From: Thauera sp. GDN1
Lineage (GTDB): Bacteria; Pseudomonadota; Gammaproteobacteria; Burkholderiales; Rhodocyclaceae
Reading direction: 5' to 3'
Length of the DNA: 64,000 nucleotides
NCBI RefSeq assembly: GCF_029223545.1
Contig: NZ_CP097870.1
Span: 2,480,001 to 2,544,000, forward strand
The notes under the pieces were generated by a model, which saw only the letters and a program-made list of their open reading frames with translations, was not told the DNA's origin and did no database searches. The number at the start of each line of letters is the position of its first letter. Position 1 is the stretch's first letter. Shown here one piece after another: positions 34,157-41,743 of this stretch. A program made the translations under genes and the position numbers.

Positions 34157-35626
34157 ATGGCAATCAGCACCACCCTCATCAAATCCATCCAGGACATCAT
34201 GCGCCAGGACGCTGGCGTCGATGGCGACGCGCAGCGCCTGTCGCAGCTCAGCTGGCTGCTCTTCCTCAAGATCTTCGACGACCAGGAATCCGAGCTCGAG
34301 CTGATGCAGGACCGCTACCGCTCGCCCATCCCCGAGCCGCTGCGCTGGCGCAACTGGGCGGCGGACGCCGAAGGCATCACCGGCGACGAGCTGCAGGACT
34401 TCATCAACACCGAGCTATTCCCCGGCATGAAAGGCCTCGCCGCCGACCCCGGGCGCAACCCGCGCGGCTACGTCGTGCAGTCCGTGTTCGAGGACGCCTA
34501 CAACTACATGAAGTCCGGCCAGCTGCTGCGCCAGGTCATCAACAAGATCAACGAGATCGACTTCAACGACCAGGCCGAGCGCCACCTCTTCAACGACCTC
34601 TACGAAAAGATCCTCAAGGACCTGCAAAGCGCCGGCAACGCGGGCGAGTTCTACACCCCGCGCGCGGTCACCCAGTTCATGGTCGACCGGGTCAATCCCC
34701 GACTCGGCGAACGCATGCTCGACCCCGCCTGCGGCACCGGCGGCTTCCTCGCCTGCACGCTGGAGCACCTGCGCGGCCAGATCAAAACGGTTGAGGATCG
34801 CCACACCTGGCAACGCGCGGTGTCGGGCGTCGAGAAGAAGCAGCTCCCGCATCTGCTGTGCGTCACCAACATGCTGCTGCACGGCATCGAGGTGCCCAGC
34901 CAGATCCGCCACGACAACACCCTGTCGCGCCCGCTGCGCGACTACCGCCCGGCCGACCGCGTCGACGTCATCCTCACCAACCCGCCCTTCGGCGGCACCG
35001 AGGAACCCGGCATCGAGGCCAACTTCCCCGCCGACATCCGCACCAAGGAAACCGCCGACCTGTTCCTGGTGCTGATCATGCATCTGCTCAAGGACGGCGG
35101 CCGCGCCGCGGTGGTGCTGCCCGACGGCACCCTATTCGGCGAAGGCGTGAAGACCCGCATCAAGGAGCGCCTGCTCACCGAGTGCAAGCTGCACACCATC
35201 GTGCGCCTGCCCAACGGCGTGTTCGCGCCCTACACCGGCATCAAGACCAACCTGCTGTTCTTCACCAAGGGCCGGCCCACCGAGCACGTCTGGTACTACG
35301 AGCACCCCTACCCCGCCGGCTACAAGAGCTACTCCAAGACCAAGCCGATCCGCATCGAGGAATTCGCCGCCGAGAAGGCCTGGTGGGGCACGGAGGAAGA
35401 CGGCTTCGCCGCCCGCGTCGAGACCGAGTTCGCCTGGAAGGTCAGCATCGACGAGCTCCGCGCGCGCAACTTCAACCTCGACATCAAGAACCCGCACCAC
35501 CCCGAGGAAGACAGCCACGACCCGCAGGAACTGCTCGCGCAATACACCGCGCTGCAAGCGCAGATTCAGGCCACGCGCGACGAACTCAAGGCCATCCTCG
35601 CCGCGGCGCTCGAGGAGCAGGCATGA
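34157..35626 (+). CDS. hsdM: Type I DNA methyltransferase M subunit
   Basis: The 489-residue N6-adenine methyltransferase has the AdoMet motif DPACGTGG (189-196) and catalytic motif NPPF (275-278), preceded by the helical N-terminal HsdM_N domain and GEFYTPRAV. It methylates host DNA with HsdS and forms the core of the restriction complex with HsdR. Its stop overlaps the hsdS start (ATGA), the usual coupling. The gene looks complete. Confidence 0.9.
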   Translation: MAISTTLIKSIQDIMRQDAGVDGDAQRLSQLSWLLFLKIFDDQESELELMQDRYRSPIPEPLRWRNWAADAEGITGDELQDFINTELFPGMKGLAADPGRNPRGYVVQSVFEDAYNYMKSGQLLRQVINKINEIDFNDQAERHLFNDLYEKILKDLQSAGNAGEFYTPRAVTQFMVDRVNPRLGERMLDPACGTGGFLACTLEHLRGQIKTVEDRHTWQRAVSGVEKKQLPHLLCVTNMLLHGIEVPSQIRHDNTLSRPLRDYRPADRVDVILTNPPFGGTEEPGIEANFPADIRTKETADLFLVLIMHLLKDGGRAAVVLPDGTLFGEGVKTRIKERLLTECKLHTIVRLPNGVFAPYTGIKTNLLFFTKGRPTEHVWYYEHPYPAGYKSYSKTKPIRIEEFAAEKAWWGTEEDGFAARVETEFAWKVSIDELRARNFNLDIKNPHHPEEDSHDPQELLAQYTALQAQIQATRDELKAILAAALEEQA

Positions 35627-37281
35627 CGGCAGCGCTGCTCGAGAACTTCGACCTCCTCGCCGCCAGCGTCGGCGGCATCGCGAGGCTGCGCGAACTGATC
35701 CTGAGCCTCGCCGTGCGCGGCAGACTGGTGCCGCAAGACGCGAACGATGAGCCGGCGAGCGAGTTGCTGAAGCGGATTCGTGCTGAGAAGGACCGGCTGA
35801 TCAAGGAAGGGAAGATCAAGCGGGACAAGCCGTTCGATGAGATAACGACAGACGAGACGCCATTCGAGATCCCGAAAAGTTGGACTTGGGCTCGGTTCGG
35901 TCAAGCGTCCATTAACCGAGATGGTGAGCGCATTCCGGTGTCGGCGGCGGATAGGGAGAAGCGAGCCAAGATTTACGACTATTACGGGGCATCGGGCGTT
36001 ATCGACAAGATTGATGGATATATTTTCGACCAGTCGCTGCTCTTAATTGGCGAGGATGGAGCAAATCTCCTGAATCGATCGACGCCGATCGCATTCCTAG
36101 CGCACGGAAAGTACTGGGTTAATAACCACGCACACGTTATCGACGTCACACACGCTGAACTGATGTCGTACCTCTGTCTGTTCATCAACGCCATATCGCT
36201 TGAGCCGTATATCACTGGAACGGCACAGCCAAAGATGAACCAAGCGAAGCTAAACAGCATCGTCGTCGCACTGCCCCCGCTCGCCGAACAATCCCGCATC
36301 GTCGCCAAGGTCGAGGAACTCATGGCGCTGTGCGACCGGCTCGAAGCCGAGCAAGGCCACGCCGCGCGGGTGCAGGGGCATTGGGTCGACGCCGCACTCG
36401 ACCAGTTCGCCGAATCCGCCGACGCCGACCAATTCCGCCGCCACTGGCAGCACCTCGCCGCGCATTTCGACACCCTCTTCACCACGCCCGAATCCATCGA
36501 CCGCCTCGACGCCACCCTGCTCCAGCTCGCCGTGCGCGGCAAACTCGTCCCGCAAGACCCGAACGACGAGCCCGCCAGCGAACTGCTCAAGCACATACGC
36601 GCCGAGAAGAACCGGCTGATCAAGGAAGGCAAGATCAAGCGGGATAAGCCGCTTGCGCCGATCACCGACGGCGAAAAGCCATATGAGCTGCCGAAGGGGT
36701 GGGAGTGGGTCCGGCTTGAGGTAATTGCAGATATTGGCACGGGTACAACGCCATCTCGTTCCACTCCTGAATACTGGAACCCGGCCGAGATACCCTGGGT
36801 CGCAAGTGGCGAAACGGGAAATTCGCTCATCTCCAAGACGGCTGAGTCAGTCTCATCGCTTGCGGTTCAGCAGACAAGCCTTCGGCTCTATCCAGTTAAC
36901 ACGCTGGTCATCGCTCTCTATGGGCAGGGAAAGACGCGAGGACAAATTTCGGAACTGCTTATCGAAGCAGCAACGAATCAGGCTTGTGCTGCAATCGTTC
37001 CGATTCTCTCGAACGCCGACCACAAGGAATACATCAAGCAGTACTTCAGGAGGATTTACGACGAAATTCGCGAAGAGGCGGCCGGCGGGGCACAGCCGAA
37101 CCTGAACGTCGGGAAAATCAAATCGACACTGATTCCGCTCCCTCCGCTCGCCGAACAATCCCGCATCGTCGCCCAGGTCGAAAAGCTGCTCGCCCTGACC
37201 GCCAGCCTCAAGACCCGCCTCACCGCCGCCCAGACCAAGCAGGCGCACCTGGCCGAAGCGCTGATCGACGAGGTCGTCTGA
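35623..37281 (+). CDS. hsdS: Type I specificity subunit S
   Basis: The 552-residue protein has the two-target-recognition-domain layout: conserved helix/linker (about residues 20-75), TRD1 (about 85-205), linker with LAEQSRIVAKVEELMALCDRL, a second copy of the conserved helix (about 300-345), TRD2 (about 360-505) and a terminal LAEQSRIV coiled coil. The TRD-coding segments (about 35880-36245 and 36720-37130) are visibly richer in A/T than the flanks, as expected for exchanged recognition domains. It sets the bipartite DNA target, which cannot be deduced here. Confidence 0.9.
   Translation: MTAALLENFDLLAASVGGIARLRELILSLAVRGRLVPQDANDEPASELLKRIRAEKDRLIKEGKIKRDKPFDEITTDETPFEIPKSWTWARFGQASINRDGERIPVSAADREKRAKIYDYYGASGVIDKIDGYIFDQSLLLIGEDGANLLNRSTPIAFLAHGKYWVNNHAHVIDVTHAELMSYLCLFINAISLEPYITGTAQPKMNQAKLNSIVVALPPLAEQSRIVAKVEELMALCDRLEAEQGHAARVQGHWVDAALDQFAESADADQFRRHWQHLAAHFDTLFTTPESIDRLDATLLQLAVRGKLVPQDPNDEPASELLKHIRAEKNRLIKEGKIKRDKPLAPITDGEKPYELPKGWEWVRLEVIADIGTGTTPSRSTPEYWNPAEIPWVASGETGNSLISKTAESVSSLAVQQTSLRLYPVNTLVIALYGQGKTRGQISELLIEAATNQACAAIVPILSNADHKEYIKQYFRRIYDEIREEAAGGAQPNLNVGKIKSTLIPLPPLAEQSRIVAQVEKLLALTASLKTRLTAAQTKQAHLAEALIDEVV
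35707..36651 (+). repeat. Internal duplication in hsdS (two 126-nt copies)
   Basis: The segment 35707-35832 is repeated at 36526-36651 with most bases conserved; it encodes the LAVRGxLVPQD-NDEPASELL and IKEGKIKRDKP helix in both halves. A second repeated piece encodes LPPLAEQSRIVA near 36274 and 37138. Such repeats permit recombination between TRDs. Confidence 0.8.
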
Positions 37282-37345
37282 TGAACAACCGCTCCGCCCT
37301 GATACCATCGCGAACCAGCAGCACCGCTGGATGAGAGGTTCAACC

Positions 37346-38605
37346 ATGTTCGACAAGGTTGCAGATCTGATCGAGAAGATTCGCCTGGGTGAGGACTCCT
37401 TTCTCGAGCTGAAGGAAGTGCGCTTTGCGGGCAGCAAGCTGGCCGCGCCGCATCGCGACGCCCTGGCAGACGAGTTGGCCGCCTTTGCCAACAGCCAGGG
37501 CGGCGTCTGCGTGCTCGGCGTCAATGACGCGCGCGAGGTACTGGGCATTCCCGTGGAAAATCTGGACCGGGTGGAGGATTTCGTGCGCCAGCTCTGTCTG
37601 GACAGCGTCACCCCTCCGCTTGCCCCAATCCTTCAACGCATGACGCTGCCGGGCGCCGACCAGGTGCCACAGCCGGTCCTGAAGGTGGAGGTATCCCGCA
37701 GCCTGTTCGTGCACAGAAGCCCGGGCGGCTACCTGCATCGCATAGGCAGCGCAAAACGGGAAATGGCTCCGGACTATCTCGCGCGCCTTTTTCAGCAACG
37801 CAGCCAGGCCCGCATCATCCGCTTCGACGAGCAAACCGTCCCCGGCGCCAGCCTCGACGACTTGTCACCACCACTGTGGCAGCGTTTTGCCAGCCCCCGC
37901 ATCCAGGACACGCGGGAGGTGCTGCTCGACAAGCTGGCGATGGCGCGCACCGACAGCGACGGACAACTGCGGCCGACCGTCGCCGGCATCCTGATGGCGA
38001 CGACCGACCCGCGCCGCTGGCTGCCCAACGCGTTCATCCAGGCGGTGGCGTATCGCGGCACCGAGATCCTGCCGCAGGCCGGCTCGCTGTATCAGATCGA
38101 CGCCCGCGACATCACCGGCCCGCTCGACGCACAGGTGCTGGCCGCGTGCCACTTCGTGCAGAAGAACATGCGCGTGTTCGCCATCAAGGATCGGGGCCGG
38201 CGCGATATCCCGCAGTACGAGCTGACTGCCGTGTTCGAGGCGCTGGTCAATGCGGTCGCGCACCGCGACTACTCCATCCACGGCGCCAAGATCCGCCTGC
38301 GCATGTTTGCCGACCGGCTCGAGCTGTATTCGCCGGGCGCGATTCCCAACACGATGACGGTGGAAAGCCTCCCCTACCGCCAGTCTGCGCGCAACGAGGC
38401 CATCACCAGCCTGCTGGCAAAGTGCCCGATTCCCGACGACGACCAGGCGTTTACCAGCCGCAGCGCGATGATGGACAAGCGCGGCGAAGGCGTGCAGATC
38501 ATTCTCGACGGCAGCGAGCGGCTCGGCGGCAAGCGCCCCTTCTACCGTCTGATCGACGAGTCCGAGCTTTTGCTGGTGATTCCTGCGGCGCGGACTGCCG
38601 AATAA
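37346..38605 (+). CDS. AlbA_2/Schlafen-domain ATP-binding protein
   Basis: The 419-residue protein has an N-terminal AlbA_2 (Schlafen-like) domain (EDSFLELKEVRF, ADELAAFANSQGGVCVLGVND) and a C-terminal GHKL-type ATPase region (ALVNAVAHRDYSIHGAKIRLRMFADRLELYSPG). Such proteins occur near restriction-modification and other defence loci and are described as putative transcriptional regulators or helicase-related. AGAGG lies 7 nt before the ATG, and hsdS ends 64 nt upstream. Its activity is unknown; a defence-associated role is inferred from its position. Confidence 0.75.
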   Translation: MFDKVADLIEKIRLGEDSFLELKEVRFAGSKLAAPHRDALADELAAFANSQGGVCVLGVNDAREVLGIPVENLDRVEDFVRQLCLDSVTPPLAPILQRMTLPGADQVPQPVLKVEVSRSLFVHRSPGGYLHRIGSAKREMAPDYLARLFQQRSQARIIRFDEQTVPGASLDDLSPPLWQRFASPRIQDTREVLLDKLAMARTDSDGQLRPTVAGILMATTDPRRWLPNAFIQAVAYRGTEILPQAGSLYQIDARDITGPLDAQVLAACHFVQKNMRVFAIKDRGRRDIPQYELTAVFEALVNAVAHRDYSIHGAKIRLRMFADRLELYSPGAIPNTMTVESLPYRQSARNEAITSLLAKCPIPDDDQAFTSRSAMMDKRGEGVQIILDGSERLGGKRPFYRLIDESELLLVIPAARTAE

Positions 38606-38653
38606 TCTTCTGCACAGCCGCGCAGTTCAGCGCGTCGTGAAGCGATATCAGCC

Positions 38654-39148
38654 TCAAGCACGCGCGGCAGCGTACTCGCGCACCGTCGGCAAGGTCCGCG
38701 GCAGTGTCTTCGTCGTCGGTCGAGTGACTTCCCAACCGAGGCAGGCCAGCCAGATGGAACGCGGAATGGCTTTGTGCGCGGTGCGGTAGTAGCTCACCAT
38801 GCGGCGGCTGATGCCGAGCGCCTCGGCCGCCGTGGTCAGCGACAGATCGTTACGGTGCATCCAGTCGCCGAACATTTCATGACTGACTTCACCGGCCTGC
38901 TCCTTGGCCCACGCATAGACGTTGTCCTCGCCAAACTCGGTATCGAACCACTCGATGCCGCCTCCCCAGTCGGCGATATGCGCACGCGCAAACACCTCGG
39001 GTTCGAGGATGGGTGCGAGCGCTGGGACCTTGCGCAGGATTTCGCCCACATCGACCTCCAGCACTTCACCCGTGCTCCAGGTGGTGCGCAGGCGGTAGGG
39101 TGCCAGCGCCACAACGGCTGTCAGCTTCGGGAAAAAGTAATCACTCAC
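38654..39148 (-). CDS. DUF2442 protein with C-terminal helix-turn-helix
   Basis: The 164-residue product has an N-terminal DUF2442-like domain (KLTAVVALAPYRLRTTWSTGEVLEVDV) and a C-terminal HTH segment (LSLTTAAEALGISRRMVSYYRTAHK). The GTG at 39148 is chosen because GGAGG lies 8 nt upstream and because it overlaps the stop of the repaired DUF4160 frame (GTGA). DUF4160 and DUF2442 proteins are often paired and are suspected toxin-antitoxin-like modules. An ATG at 39166 is possible but lacks a ribosome site. Confidence 0.75.
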   Translation of the reverse strand: MSDYFFPKLTAVVALAPYRLRTTWSTGEVLEVDVGEILRKVPALAPILEPEVFARAHIADWGGGIEWFDTEFGEDNVYAWAKEQAGEVSHEMFGDWMHRNDLSLTTAAEALGISRRMVSYYRTAHKAIPRSIWLACLGWEVTRPTTKTLPRTLPTVREYAAARA

Positions 39149-39379
39149 GGGTTGTTCCTCCGCCATTGGTCGAACAGGAAATCCCGGTTCGTTTCGATCC
39201 AGGCCAGCGCTTCACGTATTTCGCGTTCGGACACCCGGCCCTTGATTACGCCGTCGTCGATATCCGATATCAACGGTGCACTCCCTGCCGTCACGCAGCT
39301 TCACGTGCACATGGGGCGGTGGATGGTCGCTCAGGTACATCAGAACACGCGCGTCGTTGAAGCGTTGCAGGATCGGCAT
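39145..39379 (-). pseudogene. DUF4160 gene broken by a 7-bp tandem duplication
   Basis: The frame begins MPILQRFNDARVLMYLSDH, PPPHVHVKLRDGRECTVDI, typical of DUF4160, then is thrown out of frame. Removing one copy of the directly repeated 7-mer at 39258-39271 restores a continuous frame ending DFLFDQWRRNNP and a TGA that overlaps the GTG of the DUF2442 gene by 4 nt. As it stands the product would be a 55-residue peptide with an unrelated tail. The mutation is recent in appearance because the rest of the gene is intact. Confidence 0.8.
39258..39271. repeat. 7-bp tandem duplication CGATATC x2 in DUF4160
   Basis: Two adjacent perfect copies of CGATATC (39258-39264 and 39265-39271) cause a +1 frameshift. 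Loss of one copy by slippage would restore the gene, so the switch could be reversible. Confidence 0.85.
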
Positions 39380-39445
39380 GCATCGGAGTGTAGTGCAATG
39401 ATTGCTCCGCCTCAACGCTCCTGCTTCGGTTGATCATCCGCGGAG

Positions 39446-39493
39446 ATGCCCAGCCAAGCCCGGATGATCCGCTTCGATGAACAGACTGCCGAG
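39446..39493 (+). pseudogene. Relic resembling part of the AlbA_2 ATP-binding gene
   Basis: The 40 nt at 39451-39490 match 37801-37840 of the upstream AlbA_2 gene at 32 positions and encode SQARMIRFDEQT, against SQARIIRFDEQT in the intact protein. Most differences are at third codon positions, as expected for a related coding sequence. The surrounding sequence is not similar, so this seems to be a decayed fragment of a related gene. Confidence 0.45.
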
Positions 39494-39522
39494 CAGAAAT
39501 CAGCAGGAAGCCGGCCACGAAA

Positions 39523-39954
39523 TCAGCCTGCGACCGCCACCAGTATCCGCGACCGCGTCGCCACGATCTTCCACGCCCCGTCGATGCGGCGGTACTCGTC
39601 GTCGTACATCACGCCCAGTCGACGGGTGGTACCGGTTTCGGCGTCGAGGTTGAAGTAGGACAAGGCCCAGCGCCCGCGCGCGTGGTCGTCGCCGAGCAGT
39701 TCGATCTCGGGGTTGGCGCCGTGGTGGCTGTCGCGCACGTTGGGGTGGCAGGCGAGCGACTGGTAGAGGGCGACGAAGCTGTCGCGGTCCTCGAAGCGGC
39801 CGACGGCTTCAAAATCGACCACGATCGGGCCGCTGGCGAAGCAGTCGCGGATGGTCTCGACCTCCTTGAGGTCGCAGGCGTTCAGGTAGCGGTGCTTGAG
39901 CTGGCGGATCGCCTCCAGCGCCTCGAGCCGCGCGATGCGTTGTTCGAGCGTCAT
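39523..39954 (-). CDS. SnoaL/NTF2-like protein
   Basis: The 143-residue protein has the NTF2-like/SnoaL pattern (IARLEALEAIRQLKHRYLNACD at the start, a cone-like fold with GRWALSYFNLDAETG later). Members act as small isomerases, hydratases or accessory folds, and several occur in steroid gene clusters (ketosteroid isomerase has the same fold). It is the last gene of the long minus-strand operon. The catalytic residues and reaction are not assigned. Confidence 0.7.
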   Translation of the reverse strand: MTLEQRIARLEALEAIRQLKHRYLNACDLKEVETIRDCFASGPIVVDFEAVGRFEDRDSFVALYQSLACHPNVRDSHHGANPEIELLGDDHARGRWALSYFNLDAETGTTRRLGVMYDDEYRRIDGAWKIVATRSRILVAVAG

Positions 39955-39966
39955 CGCCCCGCTCCC

Positions 39967-40848
39967 TCAGCTCACCCGCGCCGGATGGAAGGCGCACGGA
40001 GCGCCGAGGATGTTGCGCCAGGTCGGCGGCTCGCGGCCGTCCTCGTCGCGCACGCCGTAGCGCTGCGCGAGTTCGGCGACGATCTGGGTACGCCCGGACA
40101 GCGCGGCCCGTTCCGGATCGCGCCACAGCGCGTGGATGACGCGGCCGACGAACTGCGGGCTCTCGCTGCGCGCCATGAAGTCGCCGTAGGCGTCGCCGCG
40201 CAGGCGGGCGGCGATCTCGGTGCGTTCGGTGCGCTGCACGCCCAGCCAGAGCGAGACCGCCGCCACGCCGGTGCCCTCGAAATCCACCGCCATGTCGGCG
40301 GCCATCTTGTCGCAGCCGGCCTTCTGCGCGCCGTAGGCGGGGCCGTGCATGTAGCATCCGGCGCCGTACGAGGAGGTGAACGCGACCAGCCCTCGCCCGG
40401 CCTTGAGCAGCAGCGGCGCGGCGTACCAGGCGGCGACATAGTTCGAGCGCAGGCCGACGCCGAACATGCCGGCCTGGGCGAGCGGCTTGGTCCAGAACGG
40501 GCCGGGCTCGATCAGGCTGTCGTCGATGCAGAGGGCGTTGTTCACCAGGATGTCGAGGCGGCCCTGCTCGCGCTCGATGCGCTCGAACAGCGCCTTCACC
40601 TGCGCGTCGTCGCCATGGTCGCAATGCACCGCGATGCCCTGCCCGCCCGCGGCGGTGACCGCGGCGGCGGCGTCGTGGATGGTGCCGTGCAGCGGCGTGT
40701 CGCCGATGCGCGATGCGCCGTCGGTGGTGCTGCGCCCGGTGACGTAGACCGTCATGCCGGCCGCGCCGAGCGCTTCGGCCACGCCGCGGCCAACGCCACG
40801 GCTGGCGCCGGTGACGACCGCGACGCCCTGTGAGGCGGATGTATTCAT
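39967..40848 (-). CDS. Short-chain dehydrogenase/reductase
   Basis: The 293-residue SDR has the NAD(P) motif TGASRGVGRG and NNA. The active site has Ser and Tyr-x3-Lys in AFTSSYGAG and AYGAQKAG, but the region is shifted compared with classical SDRs and resembles the atypical DHRS1-like type. Substrate unknown; a steroid hydroxyl group or a CoA intermediate is inferred from operon context. AAGGAAA precedes the ATG at 40848. Confidence 0.75.
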   Translation of the reverse strand: MNTSASQGVAVVTGASRGVGRGVAEALGAAGMTVYVTGRSTTDGASRIGDTPLHGTIHDAAAAVTAAGGQGIAVHCDHGDDAQVKALFERIEREQGRLDILVNNALCIDDSLIEPGPFWTKPLAQAGMFGVGLRSNYVAAWYAAPLLLKAGRGLVAFTSSYGAGCYMHGPAYGAQKAGCDKMAADMAVDFEGTGVAAVSLWLGVQRTERTEIAARLRGDAYGDFMARSESPQFVGRVIHALWRDPERAALSGRTQIVAELAQRYGVRDEDGREPPTWRNILGAPCAFHPARVS

Positions 40849-40900
40849 CGGTTTTCCTTGGGAATGAGGTCCGGACATGCGCGAGGCGGGTGCGGATCGC

Positions 40901-41725
40901 CTATCGCCCGGCCACTTGCCCGCCATCGACGCTGTAGAGCTGGCCGCTGATCCACGCGCCCTGGGTGCTGCACAGATACACCACCATGCTGGCGATCTCC
41001 GCCGGCGCGCCGGCGCGCTTCAGGGGCACGTAGGTGTCGATGATGGCGTCCCATTGCGCGGGCGACAGGTCGTCCAGGCGGGACGTGGTGACGATGCCCG
41101 GGCAGATCGCATTGACGCGAATGCCGTAGCGCCCCACCTCGCCCGCCATCGCTGCGGTCAGGGCATGCACCCCGGCCTTGCTGGCGGCGTAGGCGGCGGT
41201 GTTGGGCGCCATCAGCTTGCCGCCCACGGACGAGATGTTGATGATGGCGCCGCCCTCGCCCTGCTCGATCAGCCTGCGACCGAACACCTGGCTCATGTAG
41301 AAGCTGCCGTTCAGGTTCACGTCGATGACCTTGCGCCAGGCGGCAGGATCGACATCGACCACCGGGACCCGGTCGCCCGCGCGCGCGGCGCCGGCGTTGT
41401 TGATGACGAAATCCACCCGGCCGAACTCGCGCATCACCGTGTCGGCCAGGGCCGCGACGGCATCCGGGTCGGCGACGTTGCTGACCACCGGCAGCGCGCG
41501 TCTGCCCAGCGCGCGGATCTCCTCGGCGACCGAGTCGATGTCGCGCCAGCCAGCCCGCTTCTCGTCATCCGGGAAGGCGTCCGCCGGGCGGCCGCTGCCG
41601 GTGACGACGACGTCGCAGCCCGCGCGGGCGAGCTCGACTGCAATCGAACGGCCGATGCTGCGCATCCGTCCGGCGCCGGTGACGACGGCGAGCTTGCCTT
41701 CCAGGCCTGTCAGTGTGTAAGCCAA
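40901..41725 (-). CDS. Short-chain dehydrogenase/reductase, TTG start
   Basis: This 274-residue classical SDR has TGAGRMRSIGRSIA near the N-terminus, NNAG, and the Ser-Tyr-Lys triad (NISSVGG, AYAASKAG). The only sensible start is a TTG with GGAG 7 nt upstream. It would interconvert a hydroxyl and keto group with NAD(P). It lies between the amidase and another SDR in the operon. Confidence 0.8.
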   Translation of the reverse strand: MAYTLTGLEGKLAVVTGAGRMRSIGRSIAVELARAGCDVVVTGSGRPADAFPDDEKRAGWRDIDSVAEEIRALGRRALPVVSNVADPDAVAALADTVMREFGRVDFVINNAGAARAGDRVPVVDVDPAAWRKVIDVNLNGSFYMSQVFGRRLIEQGEGGAIINISSVGGKLMAPNTAAYAASKAGVHALTAAMAGEVGRYGIRVNAICPGIVTTSRLDDLSPAQWDAIIDTYVPLKRAGAPAEIASMVVYLCSTQGAWISGQLYSVDGGQVAGR

Positions 41726-41743
41726 GGGTGCTCTCCCCGTCGT

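Noticed and set aside
39149..39166. ATG start of the DUF2442 gene at 39166
   Set aside because: It has no ribosome site and overlaps deeper into DUF4160; GTG at 39148 has GGAGG and a 4-nt overlap with the repaired DUF4160 stop.
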